From Coenobita brevimanus (lineage: Eukaryota; Arthropoda; Malacostraca; Decapoda; Coenobitidae), in the NCBI GenBank assembly GCA_032717465.1, contig CM064657.1:20495970-20559969 (forward strand): a stretch of 64,000 bases of DNA, read 5' to 3'. This document shows, piece after piece, positions 40,837 through 50,452 of this stretch. Every line of letters starts with the position of its first letter. The stretch's first letter is position 1. The translations under genes and the position numbers were made by a program. The notes under the pieces were generated by a model. That model had not been told where the DNA came from. It was given only the letters and a program-made list of their open reading frames with translations, and made no database searches.

Positions 40837-41280
40837 TTATCATCATCATCAGCCGTTTGAGTATCCATTGCAGGACCGGCCTATCCCGACCGAAGTCGGG
40901 ACGATACAGCCAATGTATCTCTATCAAGTGGCTTAGGCTGTCTGGTAGAGATTGTATGTAGGGTGAGAAGTGCTTGTAAGTGTAAATGTAGTGTTGGAGT
41001 GGCTTTGGATGTGTGTGTAGTCTGTGAACCAAGTGTAATCGGCCCGCGCAAGCGGACTCGGTGCAAGGATACTTTATAATATGCTACACTGATTCAACCA
41101 CAGCACCCCTTGTGTCCGCCAATGCAGTACGTGGCTGGGTGAACACTCCGAAAGTTTATTACCCTGGCGGGGCGCGAACCCTGGTTCACCCGTGTACGAA
41201 ATGCACATTTTATTTTCACTGGGAGAAACTCTCCAATTGAAAAAGCTACTAGCACATTCACTGTGAAACATCCTTCCTTA
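40836..41280 (-). mobile_element. tRNA-like SINE, minus strand, (GAT)n-type tail
   Basis: Read on the minus strand, the head has TAGCTTTTTCAATTGGAGAG (A-box-like, compare TRGC..A..TGG.AGAG) and, 55-60 bp on, CAGGGTTCGCGCCCC (B-box-like). After about 300 bp the element ends CCTGCAATGGATACTC, then GGCTGATGATGATGATAATG, running into (AT)n. A 3' end with CCTGCAGTGGAC and (GAT)n is a pattern I associate with retroposons of many invertebrates and suggests a borrowed LINE 3' end. A CCCGAC-CGAA-GTCGGG hairpin lies at 40885-40900. Boundaries are approximate. Confidence 0.45.
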
Positions 41281-41301
41281 ACCCATTAAAACAAACAGTC
41301 G

Positions 41302-41530
41302 GGCACTATCCATCCATCCATCAGTCATCCAGTCCTACGTTGCCCCATGAGGAGTGTAAGAGCCTGGGGCTAGGGAGTTGGTCCTGATATTTAAGATGAG
41401 TGACCAGCCTCACTCATCCCTGAGTGGCATTACGTGAGCAATAAACCCCAAGCACCCCCTGGATACAAAGCTTCACCAGCTCAATCCGACTGGAGCGCAA
41501 TAATTACCCACTAAACCACCAGGCGCCAAA
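41302..41530 (-). mobile_element. Second tRNA-like SINE, minus strand, (GGAT)n tail
   Basis: On the minus strand it starts GGCGCCTGGTGGTTTAGTGG, which fits a tRNA 5' end with an A box. The B box is eroded and not certain. It ends in ACTGATGGATGGATGGATAG, a short tetranucleotide tail. Length is about 230 bp. It lies head to tail just upstream of the SINE at 40836-41280. Confidence 0.4.
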
Positions 41531-41619
41531 ATCTGATTATATGGTTACCACCCTGCATAGTAAATGGTTTCCTGGTGTAGAGGAAACCATTTGTCTTGTC
41601 ACTCAGTGTAGAGTCACCA

Positions 41620-42590
41620 ACAGGCAGAAGGAAGAGAAAATAATGAAGGAAAGAAAGACAGAAGAGGGAGTGTATAATCACCCGTAGGCAGAAGGACTGG
41701 GAAAGACTGAAGGAAAGAGAGAAGAGGATGGAAGGAAAGGAGGATGGAGGAGAGCAGGAGTAAATTATAAAAAGATATTTGGAATGAAGTATAAGATTAT
41801 GCTTAATGGTTCCTCATCCATGACTGATGTAAAGGCATTAGCGATGTCGATTTTGTCACATGTCGATTGGTCTTATGATATACCAGAGAAAAGTGTTCGA
41901 ACGAATTTCATATATCTAATCAGTTCCATGGTACAGCCCGTCTTATACCTATCCTATCAACAGGCCGTTTTTCCAACCACTCGACCACCAGTTCCTTATG
42001 TCTGGCTAATCAATATTCCATTATCTTTTCTTCCATGCTTCCACTTTATTTACCTGTCCTCCTCTTTCCTCCTGCCCTCATTAGTTTCTCTTTATCTGCC
42101 CTTCTGGTTTCATTTCTCCTTCTGTCATATCGTTTTTGCTCCTTCCATCACTTATTTCCATTCCTCCCTTTCGCCTTCCATCCTTCATTGCTTCCATCCT
42201 TTCTCCTTTCCCTACCACCCTTCCTCATTTCCATACCTCCCTCCCATCCTCTTTCCATCTTCCATCCATCATTCCTTCACTCCTTCCATCCACCTTAGCT
42301 TTTCTTCCTTTCGCCTCCCGTTCGTTTTTCTTCCTATCCATCTTTCCTGTCTTCCGCTGACTTTACCTTCTTCCTTTTAGGCTTTCACTTCCTTCCCTTA
42401 ACTCTTTCTCTCCGTTTATTTTTCCTCCCGTTTTTCCATCCTTATCTTCCTTTCCTTCCTCAGGCTTACCTCGTTCCCTCCCTCTCTTCTTCCTTCCATC
42501 CGTCCAGCTTTTCCTCTGGCGTTTTCTAGCTCTCTTTCGTTCATTTATTCTTTTCTTTCCTTCCTCCTCCTGTCCTGCATCAGTCGAGGA
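41620..42590. repeat. Purine tract followed by long pyrimidine tract
   Basis: 41620-41765 is rich in GGAAG/GAAAG on the plus strand, while about 42000-42590 is almost entirely C and T (CTTCC, CCTTT, CATCC variants). The open frames across it are proline/serine/leucine-rich composition effects with no domain. The intervening 41766-42000 holds nothing I recognise. Confidence 0.7.
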
Positions 42591-42673
42591 GAGAGCCAGT
42601 AAGAAGACAGTGGGTAAGTGGCCGGATCAGCTTCAGATTAACTGGCTAACAGCCTTATCTTCAACCCCAACCC

Positions 42674-42675
<2 letters not shown>

Positions 42676-42712
<37 letters not shown>
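42676..42712. repeat. (TC)n microsatellite
   Basis: Pure run of about 37 bp at the end of the pyrimidine-rich region. Confidence 0.95.
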
Positions 42713-42714
<2 letters not shown>

Positions 42715-42784
42715 AGAGCCTCATTGTTTGTTGTTTGTTTGTCTTTCAATCGAGCCCAACCAAGGGCCAGAGACCCCCAGACCC

Positions 42785-42923
<139 letters not shown>

Positions 42924-43442
42924 TCTGAATCAGGGTGACCCAAAGATGATTTAGGGGGGTCAAAATTCAAATCTGGGTCATTTGAGGTCACCGGTGGAGT
43001 GTTCGCCCTATTGGCCCCTGCAGCCCAATTTTTGCATGGAGACTCACCTGACATCTAGTTCGGACATAGGCTACGCGAGGATGACCTCCGAGGTCATTTG
43101 AAGTAACTGGTTGGAGGTCATTTGAGGTCACCCGTAATACACGCTTGAACAACTAGACCCAATAGCCAAATTTTTGACATGGAGACTCACATGACCTCCA
43201 GTTCGGACATGGGCTATGTCAGATTGACCTCCGAGGTCATTTGAGGTCACCGGTAACAGTAAACAAGTGCGCACAAATACAGTGCGTTCGAAAGCTTCGA
43301 GAGAAAGTTCCTGGACCTTTTACAATCCCTCTTCAGAAGCATAAGAGGTATATGGTCTTTCTGGAGAAGAAAGATTGAACAGGAACAAATAGGATTAGAG
43401 CGTTCGCCTTTTTGACCCGGCAACGCCGGGTACCCCTTCTAA
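42924..43442 (+). mobile_element. Non-autonomous Helitron-like element
   Basis: The 3' end shows the Helitron signature: a perfect hairpin ACCCGGC-AAC-GCCGGGT at 43415-43431, then seven bases and CTAA (43439-43442), followed by T. The 5' end is placed at TC (42924-42925), where the flanking AT repeat stops, giving 519 bp. There is no terminal inverted repeat and no target duplication, as expected for Helitrons. It carries no Rep/helicase. Inside is a direct repeat with a period of about 143 bp (CATGGAGACTCAC at 43035 and 43178). The 5' end is the weaker boundary, because the base before it is T and not the usual A. Confidence 0.55.
42975..43249. promoter_or_regulatory. Cluster of nuclear-receptor half-sites (DR4 and everted repeats)
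   Basis: Three DR4 arrangements are present: GGGTCA-TTTG-AGGTCA (42975-42990) and AGGTCA-TTTG-AGGTCA (43115-43130, 43234-43249). Two everted repeats TGACCT-CCG-AGGTCA lie at 43082-43096 and 43225-43239, with a lone TGACCT at 43192-43197. AGGTCA is the classical nuclear-receptor half-site, and in arthropods EcR/USP is known to accept direct repeats such as DR4. The sites sit inside the Helitron-like element and were partly multiplied by its internal duplication. Function is not shown; no gene lies close by. Confidence 0.4.
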
Positions 43443-43483
43443 TATACATATATATATCTGTCTACCTACCTATATATCTATCT

Positions 43484-43486
<3 letters not shown>

Positions 43487-43578
<92 letters not shown>
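43487..43578. repeat. (TC)n joined to (AT)n
   Basis: (TC)n at about 43487-43519 continues directly into (AT)n at 43520-43578. A short (CT)-rich run recurs near 43635-43655. Confidence 0.95.
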
Positions 43579-43579
<1 letters not shown>

Positions 43580-43581
<2 letters not shown>

Positions 43582-44065
43582 TTTACTCTCCCCTTTTCCT
43601 CACGCACTTCCTACCTTCCCTTCTCACAGTCTTCTCTCTCTCTCTCCCTCTCTCTCATGAGAGAGCAGCGGGAGTGGAGGGGAGCACTATAATGGCTCCG
43701 CTTACTGGGCATACCTAAGAGTATCTGTTTAATGAGTCAGGCTCGGTACGAGGCTAAATTATGTGATGATTCAACATAGTAGAGCAAGTATGAACAAAAA
43801 GTGTAGTCCAAAGAAAGTAAATATCAAAAATCAGTGAGCCATGGAATCCGTTGAGGTAAACATTATGCATACTGCACCAAGGCGGGCGGCAGGTAGATGC
43901 CAGATTGTAAGTAAGAATTATGTTCAGTGAGGTGGATTACTTTGGAAAAGTGTCTCTAGAGGATGATAAGGGAAGAGATAAAAGTAGAAAACAATGATGA
44001 ATACGGAGATGTGGTTGAAATGGAGACACAATAAATTGGTGGATAGAGCGATTAAACTGGAGATA
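43580..44065. other. No recognisable feature
   Basis: Mixed-complexity sequence between microsatellites and the 44.1-kb LINE. No open frame or repeat that I can support. Confidence 0.4.
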
Positions 44066-44079
44066 ACTTTTCAACTGGA
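44066..44079 (+). repeat. Target site duplication, left copy (right copy 46703-46716)
   Basis: The 14-base word ACTTTTCAACTGGA is identical on both sides of the RTE-like LINE. The joined empty site would read from GGAGATA through the word into TATAAAGGCACTC. Confidence 0.75.
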
Positions 44080-44084
44080 CACAT

Positions 44085-44863
44085 GTGGAAGTGTGCATGG
44101 AAAAGTTTGGAAGGAATGAGAGAGTGTTTTTGATTGGTGATATGAATGGTATAGTATGGACTGTGAAGGAGGATGGAATAGTTGGTGAGTGGGGTGGGCC
44201 TGCTGAGATAGATGAGAATGGCATTGCGTTAGTGGACATTGTGCCGGGAGGGGATTGGTGATAGCCAATACCCTCTTCAGGCACAAAATGATCTACAGGT
44301 ATACATAGCGAGTGATGAGAAGGGTGGGTGGTGAACTGAATGAAAGGAGGGCAATGATTGATTATGTGTGTGTGAATGAAAGGATGTGAAGATGTGTAAT
44401 GGATGCAAGAGCTTACAGAGGTTGGGGGAGTGGACTTTCTGACCACTACTTGGTGGTGGCCAGAATCAAGATCCAAGTAAGATGGAGAAATAGAAGAAGG
44501 GAAGGACGGGAGGAAGGAGTTGTTGCAAGGAGAGTGGACAGGTTACAAGAGGATGAGAAAAAGGCAGAATATAAGAGAGAAGTAGAGGAACGATTGGGTA
44601 AATATAAATTGGAGCAGATGGGGGATGTGGAAGGTATGTGCAAGATATTCGCAGAAGAAATATGTGCAGCATGTGATGTGGTGTGTGGGATGAAGAGAAG
44701 ACGGAAGGGGGTGCAAGGAACAGCATGGTGGAATGAAAAGGTGAGACAGGCTGTGGCACAAAAGAAGGAAGCATACAATGAATGGATGAGAAATAGGGGC
44801 ATGGAAGAAGTTGAGAGGCGGAAGGAAGAGTTATATGTTAAATGGAAGAGGGAAGTGAAATGA
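44085..44863 (+). pseudogene. RTE-like LINE endonuclease remnant
   Basis: VFLIGDMNG near 44128-44155 is the catalytic Asp/Asn motif, IDYVCVNE near 44359 precedes it in the usual way to the SDHYLVVA motif near 44438-44461. Upstream parts, including the catalytic Glu, are missing through truncation. At least three frame breaks lie between 44250 and 44400. A 154-codon open piece (44399-44863) covers SDHYLVV and the charged linker including the WWNEKVRQAV segment that precedes the RT. Confidence 0.75.
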
Positions 44864-45041
44864 TTAGTAAGAGAGTAAGAAGAGAATGGATGAGGAATTT
44901 GGAAGGAATTTGAGTGTAAAGTGGAGGGACTGTAAGAAAATGTTCTGGAAAGAGATGAAGACAGTAAGACAGGGTGGCAGTGAAGTTAGTAGGGGAGTGA
45001 AAGATAGAAATGGTAGATTACTCGTGGAGAAGTGAGAAAAA

Positions 45042-46640
45042 GTGAGCAGATGGAGAGAACACTTTGAGGAATTGCTGAACATAGAGAATGGAAGTAATGC
45101 GAGTATAAGTGGCTGGGGAATGGCTGGGAGAAGGAGGGAGGTGAGAAGACAGGAAGAAATCAGTAGGACAGAAGTTGTGGAAGCAATGAAGAAAGTCAAA
45201 TTGGGGAAAGCCCCAGGAATTAATGGAGTGTGTGGTGAAATGCTGAAGCATGGGGGAGAGATAGTAGAAGAATGGATGTGGAAGATGTGCAGATTGGCCA
45301 GGGAGGAAGGTAGAGTCCCAGAGGATTGGAAATCAGGGATAATTATTCCCTTGTATGAAGGAAAAAGGGAAAAAGAAGTGTGTGGTAATCATAGGGGCAT
45401 TTGTCGTCTTAGTGTAATAGGAAAAGTGTATGGTAGGGTACTTACTGACAGAGTTAGGGAAATTACAGAGGAATTAGTTGGTGAAGAACAGGGAGGCTTT
45501 AGGAAGGGAAGAAGTTATGCAGATTAGATATTCACTCTTAGATCTTTAGTGGAAAAGTTTCTAGAGAAGGGAAAGAAGTTGTATGCGGCCTTCATGGATT
45601 TGGAGAGAGCATATGACTGGGTGGATAGACGAGGATTGTGGAAGGTATTAAGAATATATGGAGCAGGAGAGAAGTTGTTGAATGCTGTGAAGAGTATGTA
45701 TGATGGTGCTAAGGCTGCAGTGCGTGTGGATGGTGAACTGGTTGATTTTTCTTTTTGAAGGTTGGGTTGAAACAGGGATGTGTCATGTCTCCATGGTTGT
45801 TCAATCTGTATATGGATGGGGTAATAAAAGAGATACAAGGTAGGGCAGTGGATATTTGAGTGGCCCTGGTGACAGAGGGTAGTGTTTGGAAACTCCCTGT
45901 ACTGTTGTTTGGAGATGATGCTGTGTTGTTAAGTGAAGATGACGGGGAGCTGCAAGGCTTGGTGGATGAGTTTGGGAGAGTGTGTAAGAAAAGGAATCTA
46001 AAGGTGAATGTAGGGAAGAGTAAAGTGATGGTCTTTGAGAGAGGTGAAGTCAGTGAATGTACATGAAGTTGGATGGTGAGGAAATGGAAAATGTGAGTAC
46101 GTTTAAATACTTGGGTAGTGTGATGAGTAAGGATGGAAGTTTGGAGGGTGAGGTGCTTGAAAGGGTACAACAAGGAAAAAAGGTTGCTGGTTCCTTGAAA
46201 GCAGTGATAAGAAACAGGGAAGTGAGCATGGAAGTGAAAAAATTACTACATGACAGTATTGTGATACCAACTCTAACGTATGGAAGTGAAGCTTGGACGT
46301 TGTTGGAAAGACACAAGTCAAGTATGAGAGCAGTGGAAATGAGTTATTTAAGAGGAGCCTGTCGAGTCACATGGAGAGACAGGTTGACAAATGAGGATAT
46401 AAAGAAGCATTGTGGTGTGGATGTGGATGTGATAGGAAGCGTTAGGAGGAACACACTGAGGTGGTTTGGCCATGTGGAGAGGATGGAGGGTGAGAGACTG
46501 ACGAGGAATATGTGAGTGAGGTGGAGGGGGGGAGAGGGAGGGGGAGGCCGAGGATGAGATGGAGGGATGGAGTGGAGAGGTATATGAGAGAGGGGGGTGT
46601 GAGTTGGGAGCAGGGCAGTGAAATGGTGGGGGACAGGGCG
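45042..46640 (+). pseudogene. RTE-like LINE reverse transcriptase remnant
   Basis: Fragments in order: KLGKAPGINGVCGEML and NHRGICRLSVIGKVYGRVL with QGGFRKGRSYAD (45042-45527), then a stop, FMDLERAYDWVD (45549-45758), a frameshift, VGLKQGCVMSPWLFNLYMDG (about 45763-45822), FGDD in place of the catalytic FADD (about 45908-45919), another shift, and the C-terminal TFKYLGS, TYGSEAWT and RWFGHVERM (46057-46515). The Ala to Gly change, together with at least three frame breaks, rules out activity. Confidence 0.8.
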
Positions 46641-46740
46641 ACGTGGAGGCGATTTGTTTGTGGCCACCCCGTACGGGACTAAGGCGTCTGGCAATAAATA
46701 GGACTTTTCAACTGGATATAAAGGCACTCAGAAAGGAACT

Positions 46741-46995
46741 ATGCCTGCAGAGGGAAAAAATAAAGAATTAGTAAAGGAAATTAACAGAAAAGACACAACA
46801 ATGGATGAGCTGTCAGCTGAGGCAGATTCACTGAGAAAGAAAATCAGTGAAATGGGGGATACAACAGTAAATCACGAGAAATTTTCGGAGGAGTTCAAAA
46901 ATGATACAAATATAATTAAGCAAGCAATCTTAGAAGTAGATAGGGAGGTGCGTAGGAAGATATGGAGACAGCCAGAGAAGCAGGTGTGTAAGTAG
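46741..46995 (+). other. 84-codon open frame, charged, possible coiled coil
   Basis: Starts at ATG 24 bp beyond the right target duplication of the LINE. The product is highly charged, with heptad-like spacing of hydrophobics (MDELSAEADSLRKKISEM), and no known domain. The frame is open leftwards through the target duplication to a TAA in the pre-insertion sequence. It could be a chance frame or part of an older mobile element's coding region that the LINE entered. There is no promoter or neighbour to support a gene. Confidence 0.15.
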
Positions 46996-47270
46996 CCACG
47001 AGGTATGCGGATACTGAGGCAGTTAGTTAGGGAGGGAGGAAGGAGGGTAGGCAGTTAGGAAGAAAGGGAGCTAGGTAGCCCGGTAGGTTGGCAAGCAGGA
47101 AGGGACGCAGGCAGGGAAATAGGTTGTGAGGTTGGCAGGGAGGTAGGTTAATATGTAACCAGGCAGGGAAGCAGGCAGTGAGTCGGGTGGGTAGATAGGT
47201 AGGCAGGGTGGTATTATGGTACAGAGGAAGGTAAGCAGATAGGGATTTGCATGAGAAGGGAAAACAACAA
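46996..47270. repeat. Degenerate G-rich tetranucleotide repeat
   Basis: Variants of GGCA/GGTA/GGGA repeat irregularly (GGCAGG, GTAGGTTGGCA, AAGCAGGCAG). Strong purine bias on the plus strand; no coding signal. Confidence 0.6.
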
Positions 47271-47486
47271 GATAAAATGCAAATTAATCCTTTATATGTT
47301 ATGCTAAAGGAAAAATTTGCGGTTCAACTCCCTCTCCACCTCCCGTTAAACGATCACATAGTTTAACAGAGTGGCTGCGTAACATGAGAGCATCGCATAC
47401 CAATGAACCACCTGTACACGGCAAGGATTATACAAGACTTCACCCCTAGGTCCCGTGCTTGGCAACACACAGCTAGTATATGTCAT

Positions 47487-47490
<4 letters not shown>

Positions 47491-47570
<80 letters not shown>
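47491..47570. repeat. (GT)n microsatellite
   Basis: Pure GT run of about 80 bp ending in ATATAA. Confidence 0.95.
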
Positions 47571-47575
<5 letters not shown>

Positions 47576-47670
47576 ATTGCAGTCAAATCACAGAAATGAT
47601 GTCGTCGAATACTGTAATTTGTTTTTTTAATTAGTTATAAATTACGAGGACTGATTACAGAATATTGGTC

Positions 47671-47678
47671 TCTCTCTC

Positions 47679-47709
<31 letters not shown>
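47671..47709. repeat. (TC)n microsatellite
   Basis: TC run with one CCC interruption. The following 47710-48050 holds nothing recognisable. Confidence 0.9.
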
Positions 47710-47710
<1 letters not shown>

Positions 47711-48101
47711 TAGCTCCTCAATCTCAGTGATATCTGAAGTAAACGAGGTCGTTACTAATATGTACAATGAGATTAAAACAGAAAAGCAGGCTATAAAAAG
47801 CAGAACAATCGCCTAAAGAAAGATATAATGAAAGTCTCCTACATTACGATGGCATCATTTTTTATTCCACATGCCCTCATATGAAGAGCGTCAAAGTTGG
47901 GTCAAGACTGTTATCTTTTCACAATACATACGATTTCAGCGTCACCCTTCCATTCAGTCCCATGCAGGCCGTGACGTCTATATATGATATTCTCTTCATC
48001 TCAACACTTTTTAATTTGGCTTAAGGGAGCGTTTTCAGATATGAAGAGTACAGGGGGTTTCACACTTACACAACAAATGCCAGAACTGGCTACGAATTGA
48101 A

Positions 48102-48123
48102 AATCGTGGCACTCACCACGATT
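48102..48123. repeat. 8-bp perfect hairpin near the Harbinger-like left end
   Basis: AATCGTGG and CCACGATT are exact reverse complements around a six-base loop. A further CACGATT follows at 48129, so the subterminal region repeats this word. Confidence 0.5.
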
Positions 48124-48511
48124 CTTGTCACGATTTTTGGGCCTCACTACAGCGCTACACATGAGCTACTAATTGATACACGTAAGATATGAAGCATTAC
48201 TAGAGTGTTACCACAGCGTCACAAACAGTCACGATGTATGCAAAACAGTGATCACGAATACCAATACAGGGCCACGCATACGAGTATACCACAAGGGCCG
48301 ATGACGCCCTACTAATGGCCAAATAATGCATCACACAGGTACCACGAAGTATGCCAATTGCACCCAAAGGGGTTATATATATAATGGGATGTCACACCTA
48401 ACCCTATCATTCTTACCTCAGTGTACGTACCTGGAGGACACCCCAGCGATATACCATATTTTAGGCACCACCCAACTGCAGTGTGAGATCGCACATACTG
48501 ATCTCACATTA

Positions 48512-48799
48512 TTCCTATTGCTGTGGAGGAAGAAGAGGAGGCAGGAACCACAGAAGAAGAGAGCCCTGTGGACCAGACCCTGGCTCATCAGACAATCCAG
48601 TTATGGCCAATATGAGAACCTGCTTAAGGAACTGGCAGGTGAGGATGCAAGGTGTTTCCAGAACTTCCTACGGATGGATGAGGACAAGTTCAATGACTTG
48701 ACTCAGGTCACTGGAACGGGAAGACTGATATTTGCTGCTGCCCACCCCAGGCTTTATAACGCACTGTCATGGGAGGGGTGTAGCTACCCAACGAGATGA
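48512..48799 (+). pseudogene. PIF/Harbinger-like transposase, N-terminal fragment
   Basis: Within a 157-codon frame (48326-48799) the last 90 residues show a basic run KKRRQEPQKKRALW, then TRPWLIRQSSYGQYENLL, ELAGEDARCFQNFLRM and DKFNDL. This is the N-terminal pattern of HARBI1-like/PIF transposases, in which a W(V/T)RPW segment and a FLRM segment precede the DDE nuclease domain. No DDE domain follows; the frame ends 80 bp later and the next recognisable sequence is unrelated. The first 65 codons of the frame are probably not coding. Confidence 0.5.
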
Positions 48800-49127
48800 T
48801 GAGTCACTTTCGTGACGGACATAGCATCCTAGTAGCACTGTCGTAGTTCTCCATTGCAGCCCCATTGCGCCTTATTGGTTCGTTCGTGAGGATCATAGCT
48901 TGCTGTTGGCATATGCTTGGCAATAGCATGGCGACTGTGTGAGCCCATGAGAAATTACTATGGTCCTTTCACCGCAAGAAGTCCGTTCAGGGTGGGGCCC
49001 ACCTGGTGAATCACCTCTAGCGATGCTGCCAAATCAACCGTTGTACATGCCTCTCTCTCTCTTATTTCCCATCTATGTGCTATTTGAAATTGTTTTTTAT
49101 ATTCTGTTTAAAATAAAGGAAGCTATA

Positions 49128-50142
49128 TGAGGCGTTGAGAATAGTAGTGACGTAAGCGCCACCTCGGGCGATTTTCAGTTATGTACACCATTGTCTTCCC
49201 CCGGCCTTCCTCTGTCTGCGGCAACAACTAAACAGTCAGAATTCAACCCGGAAAATGGTCGAAAACCCTTTACCTTAGAGTGGTACCTGCGGCTCTACGC
49301 GCGTCACCCAAATTTGCCTAGCGTAAGCGCCACGGGCAGCCAATGGCATGAGGGAACTTGCTCCTGCAGTTGAGTTATTATAGCACTTTATTCCTCCTGT
49401 GCCTGGACACACAACCGAGTAGTCAGAATACAACTCGCAACACGGTCGAAATCCCTATAGTATTGAAGGTATTACCGACCCTATGGGCTCACCCAGAAAA
49501 ATTGCACTCAGAGTTTACCTCCGTGAGCGTATCCGCCAGTGCCAGAAGACACGGGCCTGAGCAGCCAATGGGAGGCGGGAACGAGCTCCCGTGACTGATG
49601 ACGCCCCGTTCTCGCCTCCTCCCTTCCCCCCGACCACCACAGTCGTCCTACCTCCTCCCTCCCCACCACACTGAAATTTATTGATTTTCCTTTTTTTCTG
49701 TGTGCGTTCGTAAGAACGTTTGTGCCGGCGGTATGAGTGATTCAACGGAGAGTGAGATGACCCTGGAGTGCCTCTAAGTAGAAAAAGAGGGCCCCAGTGC
49801 AGTGAGTGGCGGTCAAACGTGGTGAAAAAGAGACGCAATCTAGGTGAAGCGTATTTGAGCAGGGTCAGTATGTGCAAAATCCGGTGATTTTACGTAATTT
49901 TTTTTTTTTTAAGATCTACCTATGGAGAAAAACGCAGTTAATGTGGCAATATTCAGATTGTGGTATATGAATGTATTACTGTATCGAAAGCCCTGTAATA
50001 GAGCTTCAATTTAAAAGAAACACGAGCTTCCTATCATATCCCACTATAAAGTTATCACAGTCTGAAGATTGCAAAACTTTAACTGCGTTTTTCTCCATTG
50101 TTTATATATGGCGTTTACGTCAGTACTATTCTTAACGCCTCA
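49128..50142. mobile_element. Non-autonomous DNA transposon, 1015 bp, 34-bp TIRs
   Basis: The left terminus TGAGGCGTTGAGAATAGTAG (49128 on) and the reversed right terminus TGAGGCGTTAAGAATAGTAC (50142 leftwards) agree at 31 of 34 positions. Both ends are bordered by TATA, so the target duplication is TA or TATA. Internally there is an imperfect tandem duplication of about 187 bp (GTCAGAATTCAAC near 49235 and GTCAGAATACAAC near 49422; GCAGCCAATGG near 49338 and 49560). There is no transposase frame. A TA duplication with such TIRs would fit the Tc1/mariner group, but the family is not certain. Confidence 0.65.
49923..50097. repeat. 19-bp perfect inverted repeat nested in the 1015-bp element
   Basis: TGGAGAAAAACGCAGTTAA (49923-49941) and TTAACTGCGTTTTTCTCCA (50079-50097) are exact reverse complements, 137 bp apart. 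It could be a further nested MITE or a subterminal palindrome of the host element. Confidence 0.6.
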
Positions 50143-50384
50143 TATAGTACATTGAGTATATATCACTTTTTAGAATTATAACAACGATTTGAATGAATTC
50201 TATGACACATGGCAGTGCTTTTTTCCCATGTTGCCACGCCGAGGTCGGCGAGGGACCCAGGGTCAGAGAGAGGATTAGGCCTACAGGGGAAACCTCTTAA
50301 AAATAAAACGTGCCTAGACTTTTACCTCATAGGTGGTGTGGAAAAAAAGTTGAAAATAAATAATAAATATATACAATATACATA

Positions 50385-50405
50385 TATATAAATATATATA
50401 TATAT

Positions 50406-50448
<43 letters not shown>
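50385..50448. repeat. (TA)n and (GA)n microsatellites
   Basis: Short TA-rich run (50385-50405) followed by (GA)n at 50406-50448 with one AAG interruption. The minus-strand leucine/serine-rich frames across it are not genes. Confidence 0.9.

Positions 50449-50452
<4 letters not shown>

Larger units (their letters stand above)
44080..46702 (+). mobile_element. 5'-truncated RTE-like LINE with 14-bp target duplication
   Basis: ACTTTTCAACTGGA occurs immediately before (44066-44079) and immediately after (46703-46716) a 2623-bp segment carrying endonuclease and RT remnants. This marks exact insertion boundaries. The 5' end starts inside the endonuclease, the usual result of incomplete reverse transcription. 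The 3' end reads CCCCGTACGGGACTAAGGCG and then CAATAAATAGG. It is related to, but clearly distinct from, the minus-strand copy at 36.3-39.8 kb and far more decayed. Confidence 0.8.

Noticed and set aside
40740..40960. Ile/Tyr repeat frames over the AT tracts here and at 42.8 and 43.5 kb
   Set aside because: Pure consequence of (AT)n; no coding potential.
42000..42380. Overlapping Pro/Ser/Phe-rich frames of up to 198 codons
   Set aside because: Composition artefact of the pyrimidine tract, open in several frames at once.
43260..43330. TTCGAAAGCTTCGAGAG as a heat-shock element
   Set aside because: The TTC and GAA units do not have the required two-base spacing.
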